60,220 nucleotides of DNA from assembly GCA_903970165.1 (NCBI GenBank), contig CAJCHZ010000032.1, positions 1-60,220 of the forward strand. Reading direction: 5' to 3'. The notes beneath the pieces are model-generated. The model was not told where the DNA came from. It ran no database searches and worked only from the letters and a program-made list of their open reading frames with translations. This DNA comes from Betaproteobacteria bacterium (lineage in GTDB: Bacteria; Acidobacteriota; Terriglobia; Acidiferrales; UBA7541). The first letter of the stretch is position 1. Every line of letters begins with the position of its first letter. Shown here piece by piece: positions 24,928 through 33,898 of this stretch. Position numbers and translations under genes: made by a program.

Positions 24928-26274
24928 CTAAAGCGGTTGCTCCAGTGCGCGGCGCAATGCCGCCGCAAATCGCTCGATTTCCGCGCGGGAAGTTGTTTCC
25001 GTCACGCAAACGAGCGCATGTTTAGTCAGCTCCGGGTACGGCGTGCCAAGAACAAACGGCCCAATAATCTTTTCCCGAAGCAAATAAGCATTCACAAGTT
25101 TCACCGAACGCGGCAGCTCCACCGTAAACTCATTGAAGAACGGGGCATCAAACGCCCGCCGAACTCCGGGAATTTTCTCCAATTCGCTCAAAGCGAATTG
25201 CGCCTTCGAAAGGTTCTGGTGAGCCATTTCCCGCAAACCTTCTTTGCCCAGCAGCGTCAAGTGAACCGTCGCGGCCAGCGCGCAAAGCGCCTGATTGGTG
25301 CAAATGTTGGACGTAGCTTTCTCTCGCCGAATATGCTGCTCGCGCGTCGCAAGAGTCAAAACGAATCCGCGCTGGCCTTCCGAATCGGTGGTCTGCCCCG
25401 CAAGCCGCCCAGGCATTTGCCGAACAAATTTATCGCGTGAAGCAACAACGCCTGCGAAAGGCCCGCCATAACTCGGCGCCAGACCAAAGCTTTGCCCTTC
25501 CATCGCCACGATGTCCGCCTCCGCGGGAGGCTTGACGATGCCCAGGGAAACTCCCTCCGCGATGGCCACCACCAGCAGAGCGCCGGTGGTGTGCGCCGCC
25601 GCTGCAAGACCGGCAACGGGTTCAAGCACGCCAAAGAAATTTGGCGATTGTACGACCACCGCCGCGACATCGTCTTTCAGCGCGGTTTGCAGCGCTTTTT
25701 GATCGAGCGTACCATCGGCCGCGTAAGCAATCTCTTCCACCTGCAGGCCGCAATTTTTCGCGTAGGTCTTTAGAACATCCCGATATTCCGGATGCACCGA
25801 CCGCGCCACGAGAACGCGCTGCCGCCCCGTCAGCCTCTCCGCCATGAGCACGGCTTCGGTAGTCGCCGTTGAACCGTCGTACATGGAAGCGTTCGCAACT
25901 TCCTGGCCCGTAAGCTGGCACATCAAAGTCTGAAACTCAAAAATAGCTTGCAGCGTGCCCTGCGTGATCTCCGCTTGATACGGTGTATAGGAAGTCAGGA
26001 ATTCGCCGCGCTGGATAATGGCGTCCGTAATCACGGAGCGCAGGTGGTTGTAAACGCCAGCGCCAAGAAAGCTCGTGTACCCGCCGGAATTTTCCGCCGC
26101 ACGAGCCTTAAAAAATTCGATGACTTCCGCCTCGGAGAGCGGCCCGGGCAGCTTCAAAGCTTCTCGCAGACGGTATCGCTCTGGAATACTCTCGAACAAT
26201 TCATCTATGGATTTTGCGCCGATTGCGGCGAGCATGTCCTGCCGCTCGGCAGGACTCTTCGGAAGATAGCGCAT
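24928..26274 (-). CDS. gcvPA: Glycine dehydrogenase (decarboxylating) subunit 1
   Basis: N-terminal half of the P protein, paired with GcvPB. 448 residues starting MRYLPKSPAERQDML, a typical GcvPA start. Conserved features: FLGAGVYNHLRSVITDAIIQRGEFLTSYTPYQ, EITQGTLQAIFEFQTLMCQLTGQEVANASMYDGSTA, and the C-terminal FVLGTPYPELTKHALVCVTET. It lacks the PLP lysine motif, which sits in GcvPB. The start overlaps the gcvH stop as TGATG, so the two are translationally coupled. Confidence 0.97.
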   Translation of the reverse strand: MRYLPKSPAERQDMLAAIGAKSIDELFESIPERYRLREALKLPGPLSEAEVIEFFKARAAENSGGYTSFLGAGVYNHLRSVITDAIIQRGEFLTSYTPYQAEITQGTLQAIFEFQTLMCQLTGQEVANASMYDGSTATTEAVLMAERLTGRQRVLVARSVHPEYRDVLKTYAKNCGLQVEEIAYAADGTLDQKALQTALKDDVAAVVVQSPNFFGVLEPVAGLAAAAHTTGALLVVAIAEGVSLGIVKPPAEADIVAMEGQSFGLAPSYGGPFAGVVASRDKFVRQMPGRLAGQTTDSEGQRGFVLTLATREQHIRREKATSNICTNQALCALAATVHLTLLGKEGLREMAHQNLSKAQFALSELEKIPGVRRAFDAPFFNEFTVELPRSVKLVNAYLLREKIIGPFVLGTPYPELTKHALVCVTETTSRAEIERFAAALRRALEQPL

Positions 26275-26675
26275 CAGGCGGAAGCTTCCTTCTTTTGCGA
26301 GGCGATATAAGCCTCGTAAGCAGCCGCGTCCATCAGGCCGCTAATCTCCGCGGGATTGGCGAGACGGATCTTGATCAGCCAGGCCGCGCCATGCGGGTCC
26401 GAATTAATGGTCTCCGGCGTATTGTGCAAAACTTCGTTGGTTTCGACGACCTCTCCCGATGCCGGCGCATAAATGTCGCTGACAGCCTTTACCGATTCGA
26501 CTGTACCGAACGTCTTGCCCGTTTCGATCTTCGCGCCGACCTTAGGCATCTCCACGAAAACCACGTCGCCTAGCTCGTGCTGCGCGTAATCTGTGATGCC
26601 GATGGCAGCCACATCGCCCTTCACATCAACCCACTCGTGCTCTTTGGTGTATTTATAGTTCGCTGGATATGCCAT
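26274..26675 (-). CDS. gcvH: Glycine cleavage system H protein
   Basis: Lipoyl carrier that shuttles the aminomethyl group between P, T and L proteins. 133 residues. The lipoylated lysine is K63 in TFGTVESVKAVSDIYAP. N-terminus YPANYKYTKEHEWV is standard. ATG 26675 with GGAG nine bases upstream is preferred to a TTG two codons earlier. TGATG overlap with gcvPA. The gene is separated from gcvT by an unrelated DUF2059 gene. Confidence 0.97.
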   Translation of the reverse strand: MAYPANYKYTKEHEWVDVKGDVAAIGITDYAQHELGDVVFVEMPKVGAKIETGKTFGTVESVKAVSDIYAPASGEVVETNEVLHNTPETINSDPHGAAWLIKIRLANPAEISGLMDAAAYEAYIASQKKEASA

Positions 26676-26747
26676 GTTCAAATCTCCTTAGAACAGCATA
26701 AGAATCTATCATCCAGAACGGGCAACTGGAATCCGCAAGCCTCTCGA

Positions 26748-27347
26748 TCAGTTTTTCGGTGCAGCAGCCGCATCTTCAAGTGATTTCTTTAAGTCTGGAT
26801 GTTCGTCGAGAACTTCTTTCATTGCCTGGCGCCCCACCTGTTCCCCCAAATTCATTCCAGCAGCTTGGGTTTCCATAAGCACTTGTGGCAGGACGGAAAT
26901 GGTCTTTCTGCCAAGTGGCGTCTGGTAGAACTTCGTGAGTCCGTCGATGTCTTCCAACGAAAAATATTTGTCGTAAACCGGGATTGCAAGTTCGAGCAGT
27001 TGATCCACGCTCATCTTGGATAGAAACCTTTCAAAGAAGAGATCAATCAGGTGAGCGCGATACTCTCCGGGCGGAAGTGAGGACTCCAACATCGGCCGTA
27101 TGTTTCGGCTCATCCCAGTGAGTACCTGCCGCATTGCATCCTTTGTGTCCTGAACGTCAAAAAGTCTCCGAATCGCCGCTTCCTTTGCGGGATCGATTCC
27201 CATTGTGGCTTTTGCGGCCGGAGTTGTTGATTGTCCGGGCTGCGTCGATTGAGGCGCAGGTGCTTGAGCGGAAGTGCCCTCGCTTTGCTGTGCCGCGATC
27301 ACAATAGGCGCGGCGCAGGCGAGAAAGAAAATCCCCAATATCTTCAC
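26748..27347 (-). CDS. Secreted DUF2059 protein inside the gcv operon
   Basis: 199 residues from GTG 27347 (AAGGAG upstream). Signal peptide MKILGIFFLACAAPIVIA, then a Gln/Pro/Ser/Thr-rich linker to about residue 50, then a helical DUF2059 domain: AIRRLFDVQDTKDAMRQVL, FFERFLSKMSVDQLLELAIPVYDKYFSLEDIDGLTKFY and TPLGRKTISVLPQVL. DUF2059 proteins are periplasmic and of unknown function. It lies 25 bp after gcvT and 72 bp before gcvH on the same strand, so it is probably transcribed with them, although nothing suggests a role in glycine cleavage. Confidence 0.85.
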   Translation of the reverse strand: MKILGIFFLACAAPIVIAAQQSEGTSAQAPAPQSTQPGQSTTPAAKATMGIDPAKEAAIRRLFDVQDTKDAMRQVLTGMSRNIRPMLESSLPPGEYRAHLIDLFFERFLSKMSVDQLLELAIPVYDKYFSLEDIDGLTKFYQTPLGRKTISVLPQVLMETQAAGMNLGEQVGRQAMKEVLDEHPDLKKSLEDAAAAPKN

Positions 27348-27372
27348 GGAAGCTCCTTGTGCGTCGCGCTTT

Positions 27373-28530
27373 CTATTTCTTTGGCCGTTTGTAAAAGGGA
27401 GTCGCGACGACCTGCGCTTTGCACTTTTGCGCGCGAATCTGTACGTAGATTGGCGTGCCGATAGCCGTCATCGCTGGCGGAACATACGCCAGGGCAATAT
27501 TCTTGCACAGCGTAGGCGAAGGCGAACCGCTGGTAATCACGCCAATCGCGTCGCCGTTCTCATTGCAGCAGCAATACTCATCGCGCGCGATGCCGCGGTC
27601 AACCATCTCTAGGCCCACAAGCGCGCGTGTCACGCCCGCTGCTTTAGACCGCTCCAGTGCGTCGCGCCCGATGAAATCTCCCTTCTCTATTTTGCAATAG
27701 CGATCCAAACCCGCTTCCCACACGTTGATCTTTTCGCTGATTTCATGGCCATAAAGCGCCATTTTCGATTCGAGCCGCAACGTATTGCGTGCGCCGAGTC
27801 CGCACGGAATGATGCCGAACTCGCGCCCGGCTTCCATCACCTTGTTCCATACCATTTCGCTGGTCGCGGCGTCGGACGGCACGTAAATCTCAAAGCCGTC
27901 TTCGCCGGTGTAGCCGGTGCGCGCGATCAGCGTGTTTTTCAACCCGCAGACGGTTCCGTGCGTAAACCAATAATTCTTAAGGACGCCAAGATCCGCGTCC
28001 GTCAGCGTTTGCAGCAATTCTTGCGCACGCGGCCCCTGAATCGCGAGCTGGGTGTATGCGTCGCTGAGTTCCTCAACGACGCAGTCGAAGCCCTTCGTGT
28101 TCTCGCGAACCCAGCTGATATCTTTTTCCCGCGTACCCGCGTTGATCACAAAAAGAAAATCGTCCTCGCCGAGCCGGTGAACGACCACGTCGTCCACAAA
28201 CGTGCCTTCGGGATAAAGCATCGCCGAATAATGAGCCTGGCCGATGGCCAACTTCGATGCGTCGTTCATGCTGAGGTGCTGCACGGCCGCCAAAGCGCCG
28301 CCAGGAGTTTGCCCCGTATGAATGCGAATGTCGCCCATGTGGCTGACATCGAAAACTCCGACCCTCGACCGCACCGTTTTGTGTTCGCCAACCAGGCCCC
28401 CTGTCGCGGGGTACTCGACGGGCATATCCCAGCCGCCAAAATTGACCATTTTGGCGCCCAATCGGCGGTGAACCGCGTTTAACGCGGTCTTACGAAGTTC
28501 CGTGATGGGAGGAGTGGTGACGGATTCCAT
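27373..28530 (-). CDS. gcvT: Glycine cleavage system T protein (aminomethyltransferase)
   Basis: Transfers the methylene group from aminomethyl-lipoyl GcvH to tetrahydrofolate, releasing ammonia and forming 5,10-methylene-THF. 385 residues with the GcvT pattern: RRLGAKMVNFGGWDMPVEY, FDVSHMGDIRI, LAIQGPRAQELL, ARTGYTGEDGFEIYVP and GLGARNTLRLESKMALYGHEI (folate-binding Asp/Asn region), then ITSGSPSPTL. First gene of the operon; a promoter is proposed at 28554-28583. No glycine riboswitch is visible in the short leader. Confidence 0.96.
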   Translation of the reverse strand: MESVTTPPITELRKTALNAVHRRLGAKMVNFGGWDMPVEYPATGGLVGEHKTVRSRVGVFDVSHMGDIRIHTGQTPGGALAAVQHLSMNDASKLAIGQAHYSAMLYPEGTFVDDVVVHRLGEDDFLFVINAGTREKDISWVRENTKGFDCVVEELSDAYTQLAIQGPRAQELLQTLTDADLGVLKNYWFTHGTVCGLKNTLIARTGYTGEDGFEIYVPSDAATSEMVWNKVMEAGREFGIIPCGLGARNTLRLESKMALYGHEISEKINVWEAGLDRYCKIEKGDFIGRDALERSKAAGVTRALVGLEMVDRGIARDEYCCCNENGDAIGVITSGSPSPTLCKNIALAYVPPAMTAIGTPIYVQIRAQKCKAQVVATPFYKRPKK

Positions 28531-28553
28531 TCCGTGTGCTCAAGCAGAAATCG

Positions 28554-28583
28554 ATACTAACACGCGTGTTCAGAGCGCGTCAA
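28554..28583 (-). promoter_or_regulatory. Sigma70-type promoter of the gcv operon
   Basis: Minus strand TTGACG, 18-bp spacer, TAGTAT, with the -10 ending about 24 bp before ATG 28530. The leader would be very short, leaving no room for a riboswitch. Confidence 0.55.
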
Positions 28584-28719
28584 AGAAGGGTACCAGACAG
28601 GCTCCAGCGTTCCCCCGCGGCCTCGGCGAAACACCTGGATGGAACAATCGACCCATGCACCACAACGTCCGGCTTGCTGGCATCTGCCAACGTCATGTAA
28701 AGTTTTCTGGGAGGCTGCC

Positions 28720-28902
28720 ATGCCGGGCCCAATCCTTTGCTCGCAATGCGACAAGACGGAAAGCAACTGTAACTGCGACAAGTACTGCACGATTTGCAAG
28801 GGCCAGATTAATGTGAAGCTTTGCGCCGACGGACTCTACTATTGCCCGGACTGCAGGGAAGCTTGCGACGTCGCCCTTGCCAACGAATACAGTGAACACT
28901 GA
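28720..28902 (+). CDS. 60-residue cysteine-rich zinc-ribbon protein
   Basis: Starts at ATG 28720, preceded by GGGAGG. The sequence MPGPILCSQCDKTESNCNC is followed by YCTICKG...LCADGLYYCPDCREACDV, giving several CxxC knuckles, enough for two zinc sites. No membrane segment. Its last codons overlap the start of the next gene (28892), and both lie in a short plus-strand operon ahead of a bidirectional terminator. Function unknown; zinc ribbons this small often act as protein-protein or RNA/DNA-binding adaptors. Confidence 0.7.
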   Translation: MPGPILCSQCDKTESNCNCDKYCTICKGQINVKLCADGLYYCPDCREACDVALANEYSEH

Positions 28903-29308
28903 ACCCAAAGGAATCGAGCTTCAAATAGACCCCGACGCGCGCCTGGCGGCCGCGGCCGGGGGCGTCGCGCGTTACCTAGCAGAATCAGCCGGTCTCTCGA
29001 ACGAAGAAGTTTCGCAATTGCAAAAGTCCATCGTGGCGGCATGTCAGGAGGCGTTTGAACACCTGACGGGCGAGAAGCCGCACTTGAATGTTACTCTTAC
29101 ACGTTTTTCGGATCGCATCGAGGTGGCTGTTGCTCACAAAGGCGAGGCCTCCCCGGCGGTTGGGCTGGACCAAATCGCTGGATTTGCCGATCAACTCGGG
29201 AGCTCGAGCGCGCTTGGCGGCGTGGACCGCGTGCAATTTGAAGCTCGTGAAGGATTGGCAGTCACTCGCTTAACGAAGTATGTGGGCCACGCGCCCCCCC
29301 TTGCCTGA
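28892..29308 (+). CDS. Degenerate RsbW-like anti-sigma / HATPase-type protein
   Basis: About 138 residues from GTG 28892 (a TTG at 28877 is an alternative). The layout matches serine kinase anti-sigma factors: LAAAAGGVARYLAESAGLSNEEVSQLQKSIVAACQEAFEHLTGE in the place of the N-box helix, then strands LNVTLTRFSDRIEVAVAHKG, and an ending VQFEAREGLAVTRLTKY like the terminal strand of RsbW proteins. The key N-box Asn appears to be replaced (ACQEAFEH) and no G1/G2 boxes are clear, so ATP binding is doubtful. Overlaps the zinc-ribbon gene; the pair may form a small regulatory unit. Confidence 0.55.
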   Translation: MNTEPKGIELQIDPDARLAAAAGGVARYLAESAGLSNEEVSQLQKSIVAACQEAFEHLTGEKPHLNVTLTRFSDRIEVAVAHKGEASPAVGLDQIAGFADQLGSSSALGGVDRVQFEAREGLAVTRLTKYVGHAPPLA

Positions 29309-29324
29309 ATCTTGCCGCAAAATA

Positions 29325-29358
29325 AAAAAGCCGGGCACGATTTTGTGTCCGGCTTTTT
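29325..29358. terminator. Bidirectional rho-independent terminator
   Basis: AAAAAGCCGGGCAC and GTGTCCGGCTTTTT pair with one internal mismatch around a 6-base loop. A-run on the left and T-run on the right let it serve both the plus-strand 28892 gene and the minus-strand 29387 gene that converge here. Confidence 0.88.
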
Positions 29359-29386
29359 GGGCCTGAAGCGCAGTTTCGCCGTCAAC

Positions 29387-30400
29387 CTACATCTTGAAAG
29401 CAAAGGTATTGTGTTTGATGAGCGAACTCATCTGATCATCGGTGAGCGACGTCCGCATCGAGACTCGATCGCCCGACGGCGTGACGTGCACCTGATCCAG
29501 TAACTGCGCCAGGTCCGGGTTGTCTTTCTGCGCCTGATAGCGCTTGTAGAGGAAGCCCGCCTGCATCAACTGGCCGAGCACGTTGGCGTCATCCGTTGAG
29601 CCGCAAATCGCCTGGATCCTAATGTCCAGTCCACTGCCGGCGTCCACATTGATGAGCGAATTCTGCATGCGCGTGACCAGCTTCGCCGCTTCCGGAAACT
29701 GTTGTATCTCCGGAGCCAGTTGCTGAATGGCCAGCCGCGTGTATGCTGGATTCGTCACCAGCCATACCGTGCTGCCCGTGTTGGCTTCGTTGATCAGGTT
29801 GAAAAACTTGTCGTTGCGCAGAAGGCCGTCTTCATCGCCGAAGTGTACAGCGATCATTTTTTCCAGAACGCTTCTGTGCCCATATGCCGCGGTGCCTGCA
29901 TCAACGAAAAAGAAAAACAGGTCGCTCGAGCCCGTTCCGGTTCCGAAGGCATACAGCGTATAGCCGTGAACGGTTGACGTGGGCAGTTTCTGCTTCTTGA
30001 AGTAGGCCGCGGCCGAATCCTGGTTAAAGTTGCCGACGGCGATGCCCACCATCTCTTCACCATTCGGAACGGCGTCGGAGCCCACCCCTTCCGTCTTCGC
30101 CGTCATTCCTTCCGGAACGAGGGCCCAGGCTATTTCATCCACCTGGCTGTTCGGATCGTTGCCTGTTGCGGCGAGAAATTTTTCGAACTGGCGGAATCGT
30201 TCCGGGAGGAGCTGTTCCTGCAATTGCGGAAACCACGTCAACGCGCGCGCTTTCTTCAGGTCCGCATAGCCAAATTCACCGATGTCCTTCGGAAACATTG
30301 CGATTTTGTCCGCGCCCAGGTTGGCTTTTGCGGGCTGCGGGATCGCCAGCGCCAGAGCTAGCAGAAGGCAAAGCGCCGCCAGTCTCTGTATCGTTCGCAT
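29387..30400 (-). CDS. Secreted protein of unknown function
   Basis: About 337 residues from ATG 30400, which starts a compact signal peptide (MRTIQRLAALCLLLALALA, cleaved near AKANLG). An upstream ATG at 30445 adds 15 residues; its Shine-Dalgarno AAAGGAG is too close (1 bp), while 30400 has only GGGGTG. The mature protein alternates strands and helices, e.g. IGEFGYADLKKARALTWFPQLQ, VDEIAWALVPEG, EEMVGIAVGNFNQDSAAAYF, LFFFFVDAGTAAYGHRSVLEKMIAVHFG. No catalytic motif or known domain recognised. It follows ftcD by 33 bp on the same strand but has no evident link to histidine breakdown. Confidence 0.7.
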   Translation of the reverse strand: MRTIQRLAALCLLLALALAIPQPAKANLGADKIAMFPKDIGEFGYADLKKARALTWFPQLQEQLLPERFRQFEKFLAATGNDPNSQVDEIAWALVPEGMTAKTEGVGSDAVPNGEEMVGIAVGNFNQDSAAAYFKKQKLPTSTVHGYTLYAFGTGTGSSDLFFFFVDAGTAAYGHRSVLEKMIAVHFGDEDGLLRNDKFFNLINEANTGSTVWLVTNPAYTRLAIQQLAPEIQQFPEAAKLVTRMQNSLINVDAGSGLDIRIQAICGSTDDANVLGQLMQAGFLYKRYQAQKDNPDLAQLLDQVHVTPSGDRVSMRTSLTDDQMSSLIKHNTFAFKM

Positions 30401-30478
30401 CGTCACCCCAATGGAATTTGTTTCTGAGTTTGCTGCCGGTTTCATTTCATGCTCCTTTCAAAGGAGGGGAGTTCTATT

Positions 30479-32017
30479 CTACGCTGTTGTGATATGCGAT
30501 GCATTCCCTAGCAGTTCGCGAAGTGCGGCAATTTTTGCGCGCATTTGCGCCACGTAGGCGCTGTCGCTGATGCCGTCGAGGTTTATCTCGACGTTGGCTA
30601 GAGCCCCCTGGGCTGCCGCCACAGCCATCCCTCGTGCTACTACCAAGTCTGACTTCATAGATGCGGCAACGATAGCATCCAGTTGTCCTAAGCGTTCTAA
30701 AAGTGCAACTGTACGCTCTGCCACACCCAGCGGGACTTCCGAAGCTCCGCGTGTTGCGGCCTGAATCGCAGCTTCCCGCTGCCGCGTTTCGTCCGCGTTG
30801 CCTTGTGGCAATTTGAACGCGGCCATCACAGCATCGTAACTCGCCGCGTCGCGGTCGATGGCTGCGGCCAGTTCGTCGGAGTCGCGGCGCAGGGCATCCA
30901 GCTCCATCGAAAGTTGTTCAACGTGCGCGGCCTGCGACTTCTTCTTGCGCGAAAGTCCCGCAACCATCTGCCCCAGCGCAGCCGCCATGGCTCCCGCAAA
31001 CGCGGAGACACTGCCGCCGCCTGGTGTTGCCGTGGGCGCTGCGACCGCATCCAGAAACGGACGCGCCAAGCTCGCCAGCTTGCCATCCTTGCCCGTATCG
31101 AGTGGAACTCCGCCAAGCGCATCGGCCAGCTTGTTTTCAAACACCTGCGCTGGCGAGAAGCTCTCCAGTTGCAGGAAAAAATCGGCGGTCATTTCGATGG
31201 CTTTTTTCGGTATGAGGCCGACGATTTCGCTTCCGATGGGCACTGCGCCGTAGCGTTCCGCTTCGCGTTTCACCATTTCGTAGACGCGATGCATTGGCGT
31301 CTGCTCAAAATCGGTGAGGTTGATGGACACCTGCGCCAGGTTGCGCGCCCTCAGCTCCACTCCCATCGATTTTACGTAACGTAGCCCGCCGGACGAAAAG
31401 CGAATCGCTTTGGCAATTTTGTTGGCGATGCCGACATCCGCTGTGTTCAGATTAACGTTGTAAGCTATTAAAAACTTCCTCGCGCCAACTACCGTCACTC
31501 CTGCCGTCGGGTGCAGCTTCGGCTCGCCGACATCGGGCTGCCGCTCGTGATTGTGTTTCATCTCCTCGCGCAATCCTTCAAACTGCCCGCGCCTCACGTT
31601 CTCCAGGTTGACGCGGTCGGGCCGCTTCGCCGCCGCTTCGTAGAAGAACACGGGAATCCGGTAGCGCGACCAAATTTCGTGCCCCGTGCGGTGTGCGAGT
31701 GCCACGCAGTCCTCAATACTGACTCCTTCGATGGGGATGAACGGCACGACGTCCGTCGCGCCGACGCGTGGGTGCGCGCCCGTGTGCTTCGTCAAGTCGA
31801 GCAGCTCCATAGCCTTCCCGACACCACGCAATGCCGCTTCAGCGACGGCCTCCGGCTCCCCCGCCAGCGTGACCACGCTCCGGTTGTGATCGGCGTCCAT
31901 CTCGCGGTCGAGCACGTACACGCCAGCCACGCTGCTTATTGCCGACACGATCGCGTCCACTTTCGCAGCGTCACGCCCTTCGGAAAAATTCGGCACACAC
32001 TCAATCAGTCGTTTCAT
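30479..32017 (-). CDS. ftcD: Fused glutamate formimidoyltransferase / formimino-THF cyclodeaminase
   Basis: Last steps of histidine breakdown: moves the formimino group from formiminoglutamate to THF, then deaminates it to 5,10-methenyl-THF and ammonia. 512 residues, like animal FTCD. Residues 1-~300 are the formiminotransferase (ECVPNFSEGRD, DADHNRSVVTLAG, TKHTGAHPRVGATDVVPFIP, YNVNLNT). After a linker the cyclodeaminase begins near 320 with APTATPGGGSVSAFAGAMAAALG and continues as a helical bundle to the end. Many bacteria carry the two activities as separate genes. Belongs to the hutU-hutI-ftcD cluster on this strand. Confidence 0.95.
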   Translation of the reverse strand: MKRLIECVPNFSEGRDAAKVDAIVSAISSVAGVYVLDREMDADHNRSVVTLAGEPEAVAEAALRGVGKAMELLDLTKHTGAHPRVGATDVVPFIPIEGVSIEDCVALAHRTGHEIWSRYRIPVFFYEAAAKRPDRVNLENVRRGQFEGLREEMKHNHERQPDVGEPKLHPTAGVTVVGARKFLIAYNVNLNTADVGIANKIAKAIRFSSGGLRYVKSMGVELRARNLAQVSINLTDFEQTPMHRVYEMVKREAERYGAVPIGSEIVGLIPKKAIEMTADFFLQLESFSPAQVFENKLADALGGVPLDTGKDGKLASLARPFLDAVAAPTATPGGGSVSAFAGAMAAALGQMVAGLSRKKKSQAAHVEQLSMELDALRRDSDELAAAIDRDAASYDAVMAAFKLPQGNADETRQREAAIQAATRGASEVPLGVAERTVALLERLGQLDAIVAASMKSDLVVARGMAVAAAQGALANVEINLDGISDSAYVAQMRAKIAALRELLGNASHITTA

Positions 32018-32124
32018 CGCAAACGTGTCCCTCGCGTCTCACACGAACATCATAGGAGATTTTGTGCCTCGAGAGCGAACTGCCTCGCAACCGTTGCTAT
32101 CTGGCGCAGCCAAAAAAGCGCGGA

Positions 32125-32541
32125 TTATTTGGGCGGCTTGATAAATGGGCTGGGCGGCGGATATCTCTTGTCTCCTGCGGGCGGCATGGGCGAAAAATCC
32201 TTGCTGACGCGCGGCAGAGCCGGCGGCTTATACGGTTTTTCCACCGGCGCGGCGCCTTCCTTTTTCAATTGCTTTTGGGGAGCCGGCTCGCCTTTGAAGT
32301 AGCGCACCGCTTGCCGGATGAAAAAGATGATCGCAACAACCCACAGCCCCACGACAATAGCTTCGTCAAGTCGAAGGCCGAACCCGGTTCCAATAAGCGC
32401 AATGACCGCCCAAAGAACGCCGAGGAAAATATAAAAGTATTCCGACAACAAAGACTTCTGCTCGCTCCGCTTGATTTGCAGAATTTTAATCTTCTTGACG
32501 GGCTTCTTTTGCGTGTCACGCAGTCGTTTTATTGGCGGCAT
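32125..32541 (-). CDS. Small membrane protein of unknown function in the hut cluster
   Basis: 138 residues. A basic N-terminus (RDTQKKPVKKIKILQIKR) precedes two membrane segments (YFYIFLGVLWAVIALIGTGFG and AIVVGLWVVAIIFFIRQAVRYF); a long Pro/Lys-rich C-terminal tail (KPYKPPALPRV, PSPFIKPPK) follows. The start overlaps the last 26 bp of hutI, implying co-translation, and ftcD follows after 107 bp. No family recognised. Confidence 0.65.
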   Translation of the reverse strand: MPPIKRLRDTQKKPVKKIKILQIKRSEQKSLLSEYFYIFLGVLWAVIALIGTGFGLRLDEAIVVGLWVVAIIFFIRQAVRYFKGEPAPQKQLKKEGAAPVEKPYKPPALPRVSKDFSPMPPAGDKRYPPPSPFIKPPK

Positions 32542-33787
32542 GGACTACGACACCCCGCTTCATCGTCATCCAGCAGGTGTTGATACCAAAATAATAAGGA
32601 ATTTCGCGGTAATCGGCCACTTCGAATACGGCGAGGTCCGCCAATTTGTCAACCTCCAGCGAACCAAGCTGCTTCTCGCGCCCCAGGGAATACGCGGCAT
32701 TAATCGTTGCAGCGGTGATGGCTTCAGCGGGGGTCATGCGCAGCTGTGTGCACGCCAGTGACAAAATCATCGGCATGCTTACGGTGGGGCTCGTGCCTGG
32801 GTTGTAGTCCGTGGCCAGCACAACGATCGCTCCTGCTTCGATGAGCTTGCGCGCGGGAGCGTATTGCTTCAGTCCAAGATGAAAATCGCAGCCGGGCAAA
32901 AGTGTCGCGGCAGTATCCGACTTTGCGAGCGCCGCGAGATCGCTCGAATTGATCTGCTCGAGATGGTCGCAGCTCGCTGCGCTCAGCCGCACTGCCAATT
33001 GAGCCGCTCCCGTGCGGGTAAGCTGTTCCGCATGGACTCGCGGCGTAAGCCCTTGCCGCTTGCCTTCTTCCAGGATTTGCCGCGTCTGCTCCAGCGTAAA
33101 TGCGCCGCGGTCGCAAAACACATCGCAAAATTCAGCCAGCTTGCTTTTGCCCACTTCACGTAGCAGCGGCTCGATCACCACGGCGATATAGCGCTCCGCC
33201 CCTCGCGCTCGAAATTCTTCTGGAACCACGTGAGCTCCCAGAAACGTGGATATAATTTCGATGGGTTGCTTCGCTTGCAGCTTCGAGTGCAGGAAGAGAA
33301 TCTTCAGTTCGGATTCTACGTTCAGCCCGTAACCGCTCTTTGCTTCGATGGTAGTCGTTCCATAAGCCGCAAACTGTTCCAGCGCCGCAAGCGCTCTTTC
33401 CTCCAGCTCTTCGGACGTCGCCGCTCGCAGCTTGTTCACCGAGTTCAATATTCCGCCACCCTTGCGCGCAATCTCCTCATAGCTGGCGCCGGCGATTTTC
33501 AGCTCATACTCTTCGGCCCGGCTCGCGGCATGGATGAGGTGTGTATGCGAATCGACAAATCCCGGCAGTACCACGCGCCCGCCGAGATCCACTTTCTCAG
33601 CACTCTTTGCCTGCGGCAGCGCCTCGATTTTCGCGCGCGGTCCCACCGCCGCGATCAACCCATCGCGCACAAGCAGCGCCCCATCCTTGATGATTCCAAG
33701 GTTCGAAAGCGCTTTTCCGCGGCGCGCACCACGCCCGCGCAGCGTCAAAACTTGCGACGCACCTGTAATGAGCAAGGAATCGGACAA
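32516..33787 (-). CDS. hutI: Imidazolonepropionase
   Basis: Third step of histidine breakdown, opening imidazolonepropionate to formiminoglutamate. 423 residues of the amidohydrolase superfamily. Metal-site residues: DSHTHL near 79-84, AEQL with its preceding His (RVHAEQLT), and Asp in LATDYNPGTSPT; IEAKSGYGL is a HutI hallmark. C-terminus LEVDKLADLAVFEVADYREIPYYFG is typical. The start is uncertain: TTG 33787 is the first possible start and lacks a clear Shine-Dalgarno, with another TTG four codons later. Confidence 0.94.
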   Translation of the reverse strand: MSDSLLITGASQVLTLRGRGARRGKALSNLGIIKDGALLVRDGLIAAVGPRAKIEALPQAKSAEKVDLGGRVVLPGFVDSHTHLIHAASRAEEYELKIAGASYEEIARKGGGILNSVNKLRAATSEELEERALAALEQFAAYGTTTIEAKSGYGLNVESELKILFLHSKLQAKQPIEIISTFLGAHVVPEEFRARGAERYIAVVIEPLLREVGKSKLAEFCDVFCDRGAFTLEQTRQILEEGKRQGLTPRVHAEQLTRTGAAQLAVRLSAASCDHLEQINSSDLAALAKSDTAATLLPGCDFHLGLKQYAPARKLIEAGAIVVLATDYNPGTSPTVSMPMILSLACTQLRMTPAEAITAATINAAYSLGREKQLGSLEVDKLADLAVFEVADYREIPYYFGINTCWMTMKRGVVVHAANKTTA

Positions 33788-33898
33788 GGCGCAGGTATTA
33801 TGCCCGAGCCGGCTGGAGTAGGACAGCCCGTCGTCTTTTCCTATTCTGTCCTATTTTGTAGCTGACCTGAAACTCTTCCACACGAGGGCCGTCCCACT

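Noticed and set aside
28531..28620. Glycine riboswitch upstream of gcvT
   Set aside because: The leader is very short and shows none of the tandem aptamer signature; only a promoter was found.
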